The notes under the pieces: model-generated | Told to the model about the DNA's origin: nothing | The model's input: only the letters and a program-made list of their open reading frames with translations | The model's database searches: none | Made by a program: the position numbers and the translations under genes | NCBI GenBank assembly: GCA_017640605.1 | Contig: JAEPQH010000008.1 | Coordinates: 62,001-126,000, forward strand | From: Balneolaceae bacterium | GTDB lineage: Bacteria > Bacteroidota > Rhodothermia > Balneolales > Balneolaceae | Direction: 5' to 3' | Length of the DNA stretch: 64,000 nucleotides | Part shown: positions 1-7,702 of the stretch, piece by piece | Numbering within the stretch: position 1 is the stretch's first letter | How the letters are laid out: every line of letters starts with the position of its first letter

Positions 1-1197
1 ATCATATTCTGATTTTTTGCGCACATCCAATAAGGTGTAGCCACCTTTTTGAAGCAACTCATCAACCTGATCAAAATTAATTGTCTCGGTTGATACCATC
101 TCAACCTTACCGTCCATCAAATCCGCAGGAGTGGCAAATCCTTTGATGTTATCCAATCCTATTCTGATCAGATCAACAACAGCTTCATCCACTTTCGACT
201 CATCGATAATGAGGTAGATATCCTGATCTTCGGTCACATACGATCCAGCAATGGTATTAAAGGTCTTGTTCATAATTGCAAGAATAGAACCTTTGAGATG
301 CCCTGACATAAATTCCGTTCGATTACGGGTATCAATCACCACAGCATTATCACTTTTTGTTGCTTCAACAATTTCGTTTACAGCTATACGCTCCGGTTTT
401 GGGAGTTCACCCAGTACTTTTGGCCCCAATTTATTGTCGCGCTTCATGCGAGCAAAGTATAATGGAGGTTCCGGCTGTCCATCCAGAATGAAATCTACAA
501 AGCTCTTCTCGTTGATGGTTGTGGCAATAGATTTATTGAATTTTTGCTCGTAACCCACCGTAGATTTTGGAACCGCTCCTAGAGCCTTTCCACATGCTGA
601 ACCTGCTCCGTGGCCGGGCCAAAGCTGTAAATACTCAGGGAGTGATTTAAATTTTTCAAGGCTTTTATATAACACTTTTGCAGAACCTTCCATGGCTCCT
701 ATTTGTCCTGCAGCTGTTTCCAGCAAATCAGGCCTGCCAACATCACCTACAAAAACGAAATCTCCTGAAAGAATTCCCATTGGTTCGTCTGTAGCTGCAC
801 CATCAGTTACCAAATAGCTCACATGCTCTGGGGTATGCCCCGGACTGTAAACGGTGGTGAATTTTATATTTCCGATATTAAACTCATCACCATCTTTGAG
901 TAACTGGTAGTCGTAGTCACTTCCGATGATGTATTCGTACTTCCAATCAGCATCACCTTCGTCAGAAACGTATACCTTAGCACCTTTTTCGGCGAATTCT
1001 CTTACTCCTGACAAATAATCTGCGTGGATGTGAGTTTCTGCTACAGCTACAATTTTTAGTCCGTTTTTAGCCGCTAATTGTTCGTAGCGCTCGATATCTC
1101 GCATCGGATCCACTACAATGGCTTGTCCATTTCGTTGGCAACCGATTACATATGCATATTGTGCTAATTTCTCTTCAAATATTTGTTCAAAAAACAT
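1..1197 (-). CDS. CstB-like persulfide dioxygenase/rhodanese fusion (3' end cut off by window)
   Basis: 399 residues are visible and the gene runs off the left edge. Residues 1-250 are a metallo-beta-lactamase fold of the ETHE1/persulfide dioxygenase type: HIHADY (H56, H58, D60), SPGHTPEH (H121), GDVGRPDL (D152) and WPGHGAGSACG (H196) are the expected iron-binding and glutathione/persulfide-pocket positions. Residues about 275-360 form a rhodanese domain whose active-site loop reads LIIDESK, with no cysteine, so it is a pseudo-rhodanese. A second rhodanese begins near residue 375 and is cut off. PDO, dead rhodanese, live rhodanese is the order known from staphylococcal CstB, which oxidises persulfides to thiosulfate. 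The ATG at 1197 lies 24 bases after the upstream transporter gene, so the three genes look like one operon. Function is inferred from architecture; activity of the second rhodanese cannot be judged here. Confidence 0.9.
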   Translation of the reverse strand, partial: MFFEQIFEEKLAQYAYVIGCQRNGQAIVVDPMRDIERYEQLAAKNGLKIVAVAETHIHADYLSGVREFAEKGAKVYVSDEGDADWKYEYIIGSDYDYQLLKDGDEFNIGNIKFTTVYSPGHTPEHVSYLVTDGAATDEPMGILSGDFVFVGDVGRPDLLETAAGQIGAMEGSAKVLYKSLEKFKSLPEYLQLWPGHGAGSACGKALGAVPKSTVGYEQKFNKSIATTINEKSFVDFILDGQPEPPLYFARMKRDNKLGPKVLGELPKPERIAVNEIVEATKSDNAVVIDTRNRTEFMSGHLKGSILAIMNKTFNTIAGSYVTEDQDIYLIIDESKVDEAVVDLIRIGLDNIKGFATPADLMDGKVEMVSTETINFDQVDELLQKGGYTLLDVRKKSEYD

Positions 1198-1221
1198 CTT
1201 CTTATCCTTATAAAATTAAAG

Positions 1222-1629
1222 TTAGTGAGGGAGTTTACTTTGCAACATCCCGTACACCCCTGCCCCAACAATGGCTGCTAACAGAGGCACAATAAAAATC
1301 AAATAACCGGTGCCGATTAACGCATACAATGGCCCGGGACATGCTCCAACAATTGCCCAGCCTAGCCCGAATAATGTACCGCCAACAATATAACGGGTTG
1401 TTAGGCTATTATCCTTTGGTTTGATGGAAATTTCGTTGCCTTCCAAATCTTTAATGTTCCATCTTTTTATGATTTGAGTTCCAATCAATCCCACCAAAAT
1501 GGCTGAACCGATTACTCCATACATGTGGAATGCATCAAATAAAAACATTTCCTGAATTCGGAACCATGATACTACTTCTGACTTGATGAGTATAAATCCG
1601 AAAACGATACCTGCGATTATAAATCTCAT
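1222..1629 (-). CDS. YeeE/YedE-type sulfur transporter, short C-terminal half
   Basis: 135 residues with four predicted membrane segments and the conserved GACPGP loop (near residue 95) typical of the C-terminal half of YeeE/YedE (TsuA) proteins, which pass thiosulfate or other sulfur species through cysteine-lined pores. In many bacteria the two halves are separate genes, as here: the partner ends 7 bases upstream. The gene is immediately followed by the persulfide dioxygenase/rhodanese gene, which supports a role in taking up or exporting sulfane sulfur. The transported species cannot be read from the sequence. Confidence 0.88.
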   Translation of the reverse strand: MRFIIAGIVFGFILIKSEVVSWFRIQEMFLFDAFHMYGVIGSAILVGLIGTQIIKRWNIKDLEGNEISIKPKDNSLTTRYIVGGTLFGLGWAIVGACPGPLYALIGTGYLIFIVPLLAAIVGAGVYGMLQSKLPH

Positions 1630-1636
1630 GTCTCTC

Positions 1637-2200
1637 TTAACTTAGAATTAGTGGTAGAATGAAATAGGTACTGATAATACCGCCTACAAAAAAACCAATT
1701 ACTGCAATCAGCGAGGCTTTTTGAAGTGTGGCAAGTCCCGTGATAGCATGGCCTGAGGTACAACCGGAAGCGTAACGAGTTCCAAATCCTATTAAAAGTC
1801 CGCCCAACACCAGCAGTACAATTCCTTGGAAGGATCCAAGAACTTCCCAATTGAAAAGCTCAGCAGGTACAAATCCGCTGAAGTTTGTGATGCCTAAATC
1901 TCGTAAGTGAGAAACAGTACTGTCCGCGATTTGGATAGTGTAACCTTCGGGCGTAAAAAACGACGCCAATACTCCACCCAGAATTATTCCAAGTGAAAGC
2001 TGTAGGTGCCATTTCCCTTTTGATTTCCAATCGTAATCGAAGTAAGGAAACTTTTTAGGCAACACCGCAGCACACATGTGCTGAAAACTCGATGAGATTC
2101 CAAAGGTTTTGTTCCCAACAATTAAAAGCAGTGGTAGAGTAAGTCCTATTAGCGGACCCGCTACATACCAAGGCATAGGTTGTGATAAATAGTCTAACAT
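1637..2200 (-). CDS. YeeE/YedE-type sulfur transporter, N-terminal half
   Basis: 187 residues, strongly hydrophobic, about five membrane helices. It carries the family signatures FGISSSFQHMCAA (near residue 35) and GTRYASGCTSGHAI (near residue 142); the conserved cysteines in these loops are the sulfur-relay positions in TsuA-type channels. It is the first gene of the leftward operon (transporter half, transporter half, CstB-like enzyme) and is divergent from a GntR regulator, with a palindromic operator 54-77 bases upstream of its start. It probably forms one functional channel with the 135-residue partner. Confidence 0.9.
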   Translation of the reverse strand: MLDYLSQPMPWYVAGPLIGLTLPLLLIVGNKTFGISSSFQHMCAAVLPKKFPYFDYDWKSKGKWHLQLSLGIILGGVLASFFTPEGYTIQIADSTVSHLRDLGITNFSGFVPAELFNWEVLGSFQGIVLLVLGGLLIGFGTRYASGCTSGHAITGLATLQKASLIAVIGFFVGGIISTYFILPLILS

Positions 2201-2253
2201 TGTTTATGCGTTATTTGATTTTATTGTTGCTCAAGGATAAGAAGATGCGTAAA

Positions 2254-2277
2254 CTTGTTACAACATGTTATAACAAG
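2254..2277. promoter_or_regulatory. 24-bp near-perfect palindrome, probable GntR operator
   Basis: Two 12-base arms of the form CTTGTTAYAACA meet at the centre CATG; 22 of 24 positions are symmetric (one mismatched pair). It lies between the divergent yeeE-like gene (start 2200) and the GntR gene (ATG 2294). Size, symmetry and position fit autoregulation and control of the sulfur operon by the GntR dimer. Its overlap with the upstream in-frame TTG at 2255 argues against that codon being the regulator's start. Confidence 0.75.
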
Positions 2278-2293
2278 AAGAATATCGAACGTT

Positions 2294-3082
2294 ATGATAG
2301 AATCGAGTATTCCACGGCATCAGCAAATAGCTGATCATTTAAGAACAGAAATTAGTGATGGAGAGTTTACACCGGGTGATAAATTACCATCAGAAAAGAG
2401 ATTATGCGATTACTTTAAAGTAAGCCGGATTACCGTTCGGCAGGCGTTAAAAGCACTTGAGAATGAAGGCTTGATCTACAAAAAGCAAGGATTAGGAGCT
2501 TTTGTTCGAGAAGAACCGACTACTCCAAATCTCGTTCAACTCACGGATTTCAACGAGGATATGCGCCGAGCCGGGCTTAGTAGTTCTTCAAAATTATTGT
2601 GGCATGGAAAAGTTGCCGGCGATGATAAAGTGAATTCCATTTTGGAAATTCCACCTGAAAAATCTTTAATGCGCTTAGATCGAATACGATTTGCCAATAA
2701 TATACCCGTTGCTTTCGACCGAACCTGGCTTCCTGTGAGCTACGGGCATCTATTGTTAGATCAGGATTTAGAGCAGCGTACTATTTATGAGATTCTTGAA
2801 GATGAGTATGACATCCCCATAAAAGCGGGGCGATATTCAATAACAGCTTCACTAGCTACCAAAGAGATTGCCGATTATCTCAGAATGAACGAACATGATC
2901 CTGTACTTGAAATCAATCGCTGCTCTAGAACCAATGGCGGGAAGAAAGTGTACTTTCAAACACGGTACAATAATCCCAAATATATTACTTACGAAATGGA
3001 GCTTTTCAGAGCTGATGGGGATGAAGGTAGTTCGCGCGATGGGTTGCCTTTAAAAGAATTCTGCCCAAAATTTAAGTTTTGA
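2294..3082 (+). CDS. GntR-family regulator, HutC subfamily (wHTH + UTRA)
   Basis: 262 residues from ATG 2294. Residues 1-75 are the GntR winged helix (IADHLRTEISDGEFTPGDKLPSE in outline, then VSRITVRQALKALENEGLI as recognition region), followed by a UTRA effector domain to the C-terminus. The open frame extends 13 codons upstream to a TTG at 2255, but that TTG sits in the palindromic operator, so the ATG is preferred; the Shine-Dalgarno is weak (AAGAAG). The gene is divergent from a sulfur-transport/persulfide operon and very likely regulates it. HutC-type UTRA domains bind small organic effectors; the effector here is unknown. CstR- or BigR-like regulators are the usual controllers of such operons, so a GntR is unusual. 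Confidence 0.9.
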   Translation: MIESSIPRHQQIADHLRTEISDGEFTPGDKLPSEKRLCDYFKVSRITVRQALKALENEGLIYKKQGLGAFVREEPTTPNLVQLTDFNEDMRRAGLSSSSKLLWHGKVAGDDKVNSILEIPPEKSLMRLDRIRFANNIPVAFDRTWLPVSYGHLLLDQDLEQRTIYEILEDEYDIPIKAGRYSITASLATKEIADYLRMNEHDPVLEINRCSRTNGGKKVYFQTRYNNPKYITYEMELFRADGDEGSSRDGLPLKEFCPKFKF

Positions 3083-3141
3083 TACTTGGCATCGAATTCT
3101 ATCTTAACAGTTGTTAGCAATCACACTTAAAGCATAATACC

Positions 3142-3672
3142 ATGGAAGTTTGGGAGAATGAATATCCAAGTTCATCAGAATATGTGAATTTTTATACCGG
3201 ATATGTTGAGTTAGTGGAAAAAGGGAATATCATCAACATTCTTAATTCCCAGATGCATGAGCTTTATACCTTAATCAATACCATTCCCGGCGATAAAGCT
3301 TTTTATGCGTATGCAACCGGAAAGTGGACCATCAAAGAAGTAATCGGCCACATGATTGAAACGGAGCGAATGTTCAGTTTTCGAATTATGGCCATCAGCC
3401 GGGGTGAGAAGCAACCTTTGCCCGGCATGGATCAGGATGAATACATGGCCAATAACAACTACAACTCACGCACCTTGGCTAACCTATCCAATGAATATCT
3501 GGCAGTTCGGGTTTCAACGATTCACTTACTAAGTACCATGACCAAAGCCATGATCAATCAAACAGGAAATGCGAGTGGTTTTGATTTTACGGTTCGAGCA
3601 CTAGCCTTTATCATTGCAGGACATGAACAGCATCATATGAATGTAATTCGTGAAAAATACTTAGCCGATTAA
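3142..3672 (+). CDS. DinB-like (DinB/YfiT) metal-binding four-helix protein
   Basis: 176 residues with DinB-superfamily layout: H70 in the helix IKEVIGHMIETE and a C-terminal HEQHH (H161, H165) supply the three metal-ligand histidines. Family members include thiol transferases and many uncharacterised proteins; the substrate is unknown. It is 60 bases downstream of the GntR gene on the same strand and could be cotranscribed. Its last 4 bases overlap the convergent glycosyltransferase gene. Confidence 0.82.
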   Translation: MEVWENEYPSSSEYVNFYTGYVELVEKGNIINILNSQMHELYTLINTIPGDKAFYAYATGKWTIKEVIGHMIETERMFSFRIMAISRGEKQPLPGMDQDEYMANNNYNSRTLANLSNEYLAVRVSTIHLLSTMTKAMINQTGNASGFDFTVRALAFIIAGHEQHHMNVIREKYLAD

Positions 3673-4679
3673 GCTGCAATTTCGGCTTCTCGTTGTAATC
3701 CTTTGTTGATAATCTTCGAAACTAATTCATTTTCATCAGTTATCTCTTCCACCGAAAGTGGTTTTCCATTCTTTAGCCAATCTGAAACTGTTTGCTTAAA
3801 ATTTTTATCGATAGAGTGGGCAATACATGCACCCATCGGTTCCAGTGCAGCGGCATTACACAACTGCTCGTATTGATTCTTGATGGGTATTGTGAGCAGC
3901 TTCTTTCCTAAAAACATGGTTTCAGAAGTAGTTTCAAATCCTGTTGAGGATACTACTCCATGACAGTCTTCTATGCTTCTTAAAAAAGTATCTTTGCCAA
4001 CCGGACGTACCCACACGTTATTTTTTTTATATGCCCGTTCGCAACCCGGCGCAAAGATGTGCCATTCGATCTCTAGATTTTGCTGGAAAATTTCACTCAA
4101 AAACTGATGATTAAATGCCGGGAGATATACCGTTACATGATCACCATCTGTAGGAAGCAAATCTTTGATCTTTTGACGAATAATCGGTGGCTCAATAAAT
4201 TCGTCGTATCGTTTATAATGTGATCCAAGTGCCTCAGTGAATGGAGCAAAATGTTTGAGTACGCCTTCCGCCACCAGTGATTTTCTTAATGGTCTTGGCG
4301 CATTGGGTGAAGCAAAAGCAGCCTGATGACTAATCGCCACGCAAGGAATACCAGCTTGTTGTGCAGCCCATGCTGTTACCGGCTCAAAATCGTTTACAAC
4401 AAAGTCGTAATCGTTGGTAGGCAGCGCATTTAAATCCCGCAAAAAAGTAAGTGGTTTTAACTGCAATGCCGTTTCTAAAAAATCCACACTGCCATTGCTA
4501 TCGTATGTTAAGCTGATGCCACGAACTTTGTATCGGATTTCGCCATCTAAATCCATGTGAAAATTGTAGCCGCTTATTAATACATCCACTTCAGCAATCT
4601 CTCTAAGTACCGGTAACACTACACGGGCACGGGTAATGTGTCCGTGTCCGGTACCTTGAACTCCATAAAGAATTCTCAT
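3669..4679 (-). CDS. MurG-like glycosyltransferase family protein
   Basis: 336 residues. The N-terminus MRILYGVQGTGHGHITRA is the glycine/histidine loop of GT-B glycosyltransferases of the MurG/GT28-like type, and the C-terminal half has VVSSTGFETTSETMFLGK, the nucleotide-sugar binding region. No signal peptide. Its ATG overlaps the TGA of the LpxH-like gene (ATGA, 4676-4679), so the two are translationally coupled. The pairing suggests an envelope-lipid or glycolipid modification step; donor and acceptor sugars cannot be deduced. Confidence 0.82.
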   Translation of the reverse strand: MRILYGVQGTGHGHITRARVVLPVLREIAEVDVLISGYNFHMDLDGEIRYKVRGISLTYDSNGSVDFLETALQLKPLTFLRDLNALPTNDYDFVVNDFEPVTAWAAQQAGIPCVAISHQAAFASPNAPRPLRKSLVAEGVLKHFAPFTEALGSHYKRYDEFIEPPIIRQKIKDLLPTDGDHVTVYLPAFNHQFLSEIFQQNLEIEWHIFAPGCERAYKKNNVWVRPVGKDTFLRSIEDCHGVVSSTGFETTSETMFLGKKLLTIPIKNQYEQLCNAAALEPMGACIAHSIDKNFKQTVSDWLKNGKPLSVEEITDENELVSKIINKGLQREAEIAA

Positions 4680-5500
4680 CCGATTACCATTTTTGCATTA
4701 GAAGGGTGCGACTGCATTAACTGGGTAATTTTTGGATTATCTTTAAGAGCAGCATCGTTTTCGTATTTATACAAATTCCATTCAAATCCATCGTACTCTA
4801 ATGCGGTAAGATTCTCCACCCAATCGCCGGAATTCATGTAGATCACGCTTCCTTCTTCATTTTCGTAGCCGCGAATTTTCGGTTGATGAATATGCCCACA
4901 CACTACATAATCGTATCCTTCATCAATCGCCAATTCCATAGCCGTTACTTCAAAATCGTCGATGAAATTAACGGCCGTTTTAACGCTGTCTTTGATCTTT
5001 TTAGAAAGCGAAATCTTACCGTAACCAAACTTTACTGATAGTTTATTTACCCATCGGTTTAGCAAAATCAAAAGTTCATAGCCTTTTCCACCGAGCTTAG
5101 CTAACCATTTCGAATACTTCATGGTGATGTCAAAAATATCGCCATGAAAAAACCATACTTTTTCGCCATTCAATTCCAGTACTAGTTTATCGCGAATAAA
5201 AAGAGGACCTAATTGCAAACTTGATACTTTTCGTAGCGTCTCGTCATGATTACCGGTGAGGTAGTAAATATCTACTCCATTGGTCATCATATTGATCAAA
5301 GTTCGGATCACGTGCATGTGCGAATCCGGCCAGTAATACTTTTTAAATTGCCACATATCCACGAAATCGCCATTTAGGATAACGCGCTTGGGATCAATCG
5401 AATTCAAGTATTGAATCAATTCAACGGCATGGCAGCCCACTGTGCCTAAATGCACATCGGAGATAACTACCGTATCGATGGGTCTTTTCATAATCTGCAA
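4676..5500 (-). CDS. LpxH-like UDP-2,3-diacylglucosamine diphosphatase family metallophosphoesterase
   Basis: 274 residues with the complete calcineurin-like set: D15-x-H17 (SDVHLG), GDFVD (D45), GNHDE (N84, H85), FFHGD and CGHIHQ. This order and length match the LpxH-like subgroup common in Bacteroidota. LpxH hydrolyses UDP-diacylglucosamine in lipid A synthesis; whether this copy is the lipid A enzyme or a paralogue acting on another diphosphate is not decidable here. First gene of a two-gene operon with the glycosyltransferase. Start could also be the fourth codon (ATG 5491). Confidence 0.8.
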   Translation of the reverse strand: MQIMKRPIDTVVISDVHLGTVGCHAVELIQYLNSIDPKRVILNGDFVDMWQFKKYYWPDSHMHVIRTLINMMTNGVDIYYLTGNHDETLRKVSSLQLGPLFIRDKLVLELNGEKVWFFHGDIFDITMKYSKWLAKLGGKGYELLILLNRWVNKLSVKFGYGKISLSKKIKDSVKTAVNFIDDFEVTAMELAIDEGYDYVVCGHIHQPKIRGYENEEGSVIYMNSGDWVENLTALEYDGFEWNLYKYENDAALKDNPKITQLMQSHPSNAKMVIG

Positions 5501-5634
5501 GATGATTTGCTCGTAAATATCTCACTACAATGTTAACCTACTATGCACTCAATGTTACGATATGGTTACATAAACCCACTTTTTTTGATCTCCACAACAA
5601 ACACTTACATTCAAAGAAACTAACCTAATTTACT

Positions 5635-6087
5635 ATGAGCGAAGAATCGGCAAAAAAGATAGTCCACATTCATTTGCCCGAGAATGAACCATTTAAAACA
5701 CACTTAACTGCAGGTGATCACCAGTTAATTGCCGATGAACCAACAACTGTAGATGGAGGTGAAGATACAGGACCTGATCCCTACGATCTTTTATTAATGG
5801 CTTTGGGATCTTGCACTGTTATGACCATGAAAATGTACGCTAACCGAAAAGGTTGGGCACTTGGCGATGCGTATGTAGAATTGCGCCATCATAAAAATCA
5901 TGTTGAAGATTGCGAAAATCCCGATAAACCGGCCTCTAAAATTGACCTGATTGAAAAAGAAATCATTCTGGAAGGCGATTTAACCGACGAACAAATAGAG
6001 AAACTCATCGATATATCGAAGAAATGTCCGGTTCATAAAACACTGCTTACCGAAACGAAAATCGAAACCATCCTTGGTTCTATTTGA
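5635..6087 (+). CDS. OsmC-family thiol peroxidase-like protein
   Basis: 150 residues. Both OsmC redox cysteines are present, C60 in MALGSCTVMT and C131 in KKCPVHKTL, so peroxidase chemistry is plausible. Length and the CPVHKTL ending fit the YhfA-like/OsmC branch. It stands alone: 134 bases from the divergent LpxH-like gene, and its last 8 bases overlap the convergent DUF1501 gene. Confidence 0.9.
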   Translation: MSEESAKKIVHIHLPENEPFKTHLTAGDHQLIADEPTTVDGGEDTGPDPYDLLLMALGSCTVMTMKMYANRKGWALGDAYVELRHHKNHVEDCENPDKPASKIDLIEKEIILEGDLTDEQIEKLIDISKKCPVHKTLLTETKIETILGSI

Positions 6088-7690
6088 TTAAGGTCATGCT
6101 TTTAGTCTCGATCTGATTTCCGGTCTGTAGTCGGTAAACATACGTTCCACTCGATAATCCAGAGGCATCAAATCGCAAACTGTGATTTCCTGCATTTATC
6201 CGTCGATCGATCATTGTTTGAATGAGTCTTCCTTGCACATCAAACACTTGTAGGCGAACCGTAGCCGATTGTTGTAGAGTAAATGAGATCGTTGTTACGG
6301 GGTTAAATGGATTCGGATAATTTTGATGCAGCTTAAAGCTTATAGGAGCGGTAGAAGATTCATTATTAACGGTATTCGGGACATCCAAAAACGGCACTTT
6401 TTCGTGATCACTTCCTAATGCCTCCTGTGCATCCTCTTTACTTATTCCAAACCAATCGCAAAGCAGAGTGAGGTAAACCTGACGGAAATCATACTCATGC
6501 TGCATGTTATCAAATTCGTCTAAATCTTCGGCATCTAATTTAGGGTCCTCACCGATTAAGCCGCCCTGAACTGTATCACCAAACACAAAAAGCGGCGCCG
6601 CAGTACCATGATCGGTGCCAGCAGCTCCATTGCTAAATACACGTCGGCCAAATTCCGAAAACGTTGCGATCAGCACTTCTTCAGATCGGCTATCTGCGGA
6701 GAGATCATTATAAAAATCGCTCACGGCTGTACTCAACTCGGTCAATAATGCGGTATGATCCCCCAATTGATTGGCATGGGTATCAAATCCATCTAAAGAA
6801 ACTAAAAATATTTTAGTGCCAAGATTTCCCTTTATCAGTCTGGAGACAATAGAAAGACTTCTCCCCAAATTTTCGGAATCAAATTCTACTCGGTTTGAGC
6901 TTTCGTCATAGGCGCTTTTGATCGACTCTGCATATCGAAATGAATTATTGGCTTGTGTTCGCATGAATCGCATTTCGTCGCCATACACGGTTTCGGGCAA
7001 ACCATCCATCGAGTAAATCACTCCATTCTCAACCAAATATTCTAGGATTCCAACATCGTTTAGCGTCATTCCCATATCCAAAGCATCACCTTTAAAAAGC
7101 AGTGATGATGCCCCGCCAATTTGTACCGCAAGTGGATTATTAGGTGGGTTTTCAACAAAATCAGGATTCTGATTTGCTAAATGTCTCCCAAGCCAACCTG
7201 TTTGCAAGTATTCGTCATGGTCGCTGGCACTTAGCCAAATATCGGTGGATCGAAAATGTGACAGATCACCATTTGGGTAACCTACACTTTGAATTATACC
7301 CATTTTTCCTTCCTCCCAAAGTGGCATCAACGACTGCATGGCAGGATTTAATCCCATCGTATCTGATAAACTTATGGCCTCATTTTTTGCTACCGAAATA
7401 TCCCCTCGATAGTTGTAGTACAAATCGTTCTCGACAGGAACTACGGTGTTTAGTCCATCATTTCCACCGTTTAATTGGATGAGCACCAAAACCCGATCGG
7501 ATTCCAATCCTGCAAGTTTTCGAAATAAAGAGGAACTTTGCAGCGCTTGTACCGGAGTATTTCCTAATACAAATGCACTTCCTGCTGTAAATAATCCCAA
7601 TCGGCGAATAAAATCTCTTCGACTACATAAATCATGATGCTCGTGGTGGTGATGCCCGTCGGCTAAGCTGCTTCCCTTAATCTTTTTCAT
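6080..7690 (-). CDS. DUF1501 exported protein with Tat-like signal and T9SS C-terminal sorting domain
   Basis: 536 residues. The N-terminus has a histidine-rich patch (HHHHEHHD), then the twin-arginine-like motif SRRDFIRRLG and a hydrophobic stretch. The body is DUF1501 (sulfatase-like fold): QLNGGNDGLNTVVP, SLDGFDTHANQ, TFSEFGRRV, GTDHGTAAPLFVFG. Residues about 450-536 are a type A T9SS sorting domain (NYPNPFNPVTTI, GLSSGTYVYRL, final KSMTLIK). It follows the DUF1800 gene by 12 bases, the usual pairing of these families in Bacteroidota and Planctomycetota, whose joint role is not established. Surface export by T9SS is a strong inference. Confidence 0.92.
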   Translation of the reverse strand: MKKIKGSSLADGHHHHEHHDLCSRRDFIRRLGLFTAGSAFVLGNTPVQALQSSSLFRKLAGLESDRVLVLIQLNGGNDGLNTVVPVENDLYYNYRGDISVAKNEAISLSDTMGLNPAMQSLMPLWEEGKMGIIQSVGYPNGDLSHFRSTDIWLSASDHDEYLQTGWLGRHLANQNPDFVENPPNNPLAVQIGGASSLLFKGDALDMGMTLNDVGILEYLVENGVIYSMDGLPETVYGDEMRFMRTQANNSFRYAESIKSAYDESSNRVEFDSENLGRSLSIVSRLIKGNLGTKIFLVSLDGFDTHANQLGDHTALLTELSTAVSDFYNDLSADSRSEEVLIATFSEFGRRVFSNGAAGTDHGTAAPLFVFGDTVQGGLIGEDPKLDAEDLDEFDNMQHEYDFRQVYLTLLCDWFGISKEDAQEALGSDHEKVPFLDVPNTVNNESSTAPISFKLHQNYPNPFNPVTTISFTLQQSATVRLQVFDVQGRLIQTMIDRRINAGNHSLRFDASGLSSGTYVYRLQTGNQIETKSMTLIK

Positions 7691-7702
7691 AATAGCTCTC
7701 CT

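Noticed and set aside
1626-1850. A 74-codon minus-strand frame inside the N-terminal YeeE/YedE gene
   Set aside because: It overlaps conserved YeeE/YedE coding sequence in another frame; no hydrophobic or family pattern.
2255-2293. TTG start extending the GntR regulator by 13 residues
   Set aside because: The TTG and following codons lie in the 24-bp operator; the ATG at 2294 gives the normal N-terminus.
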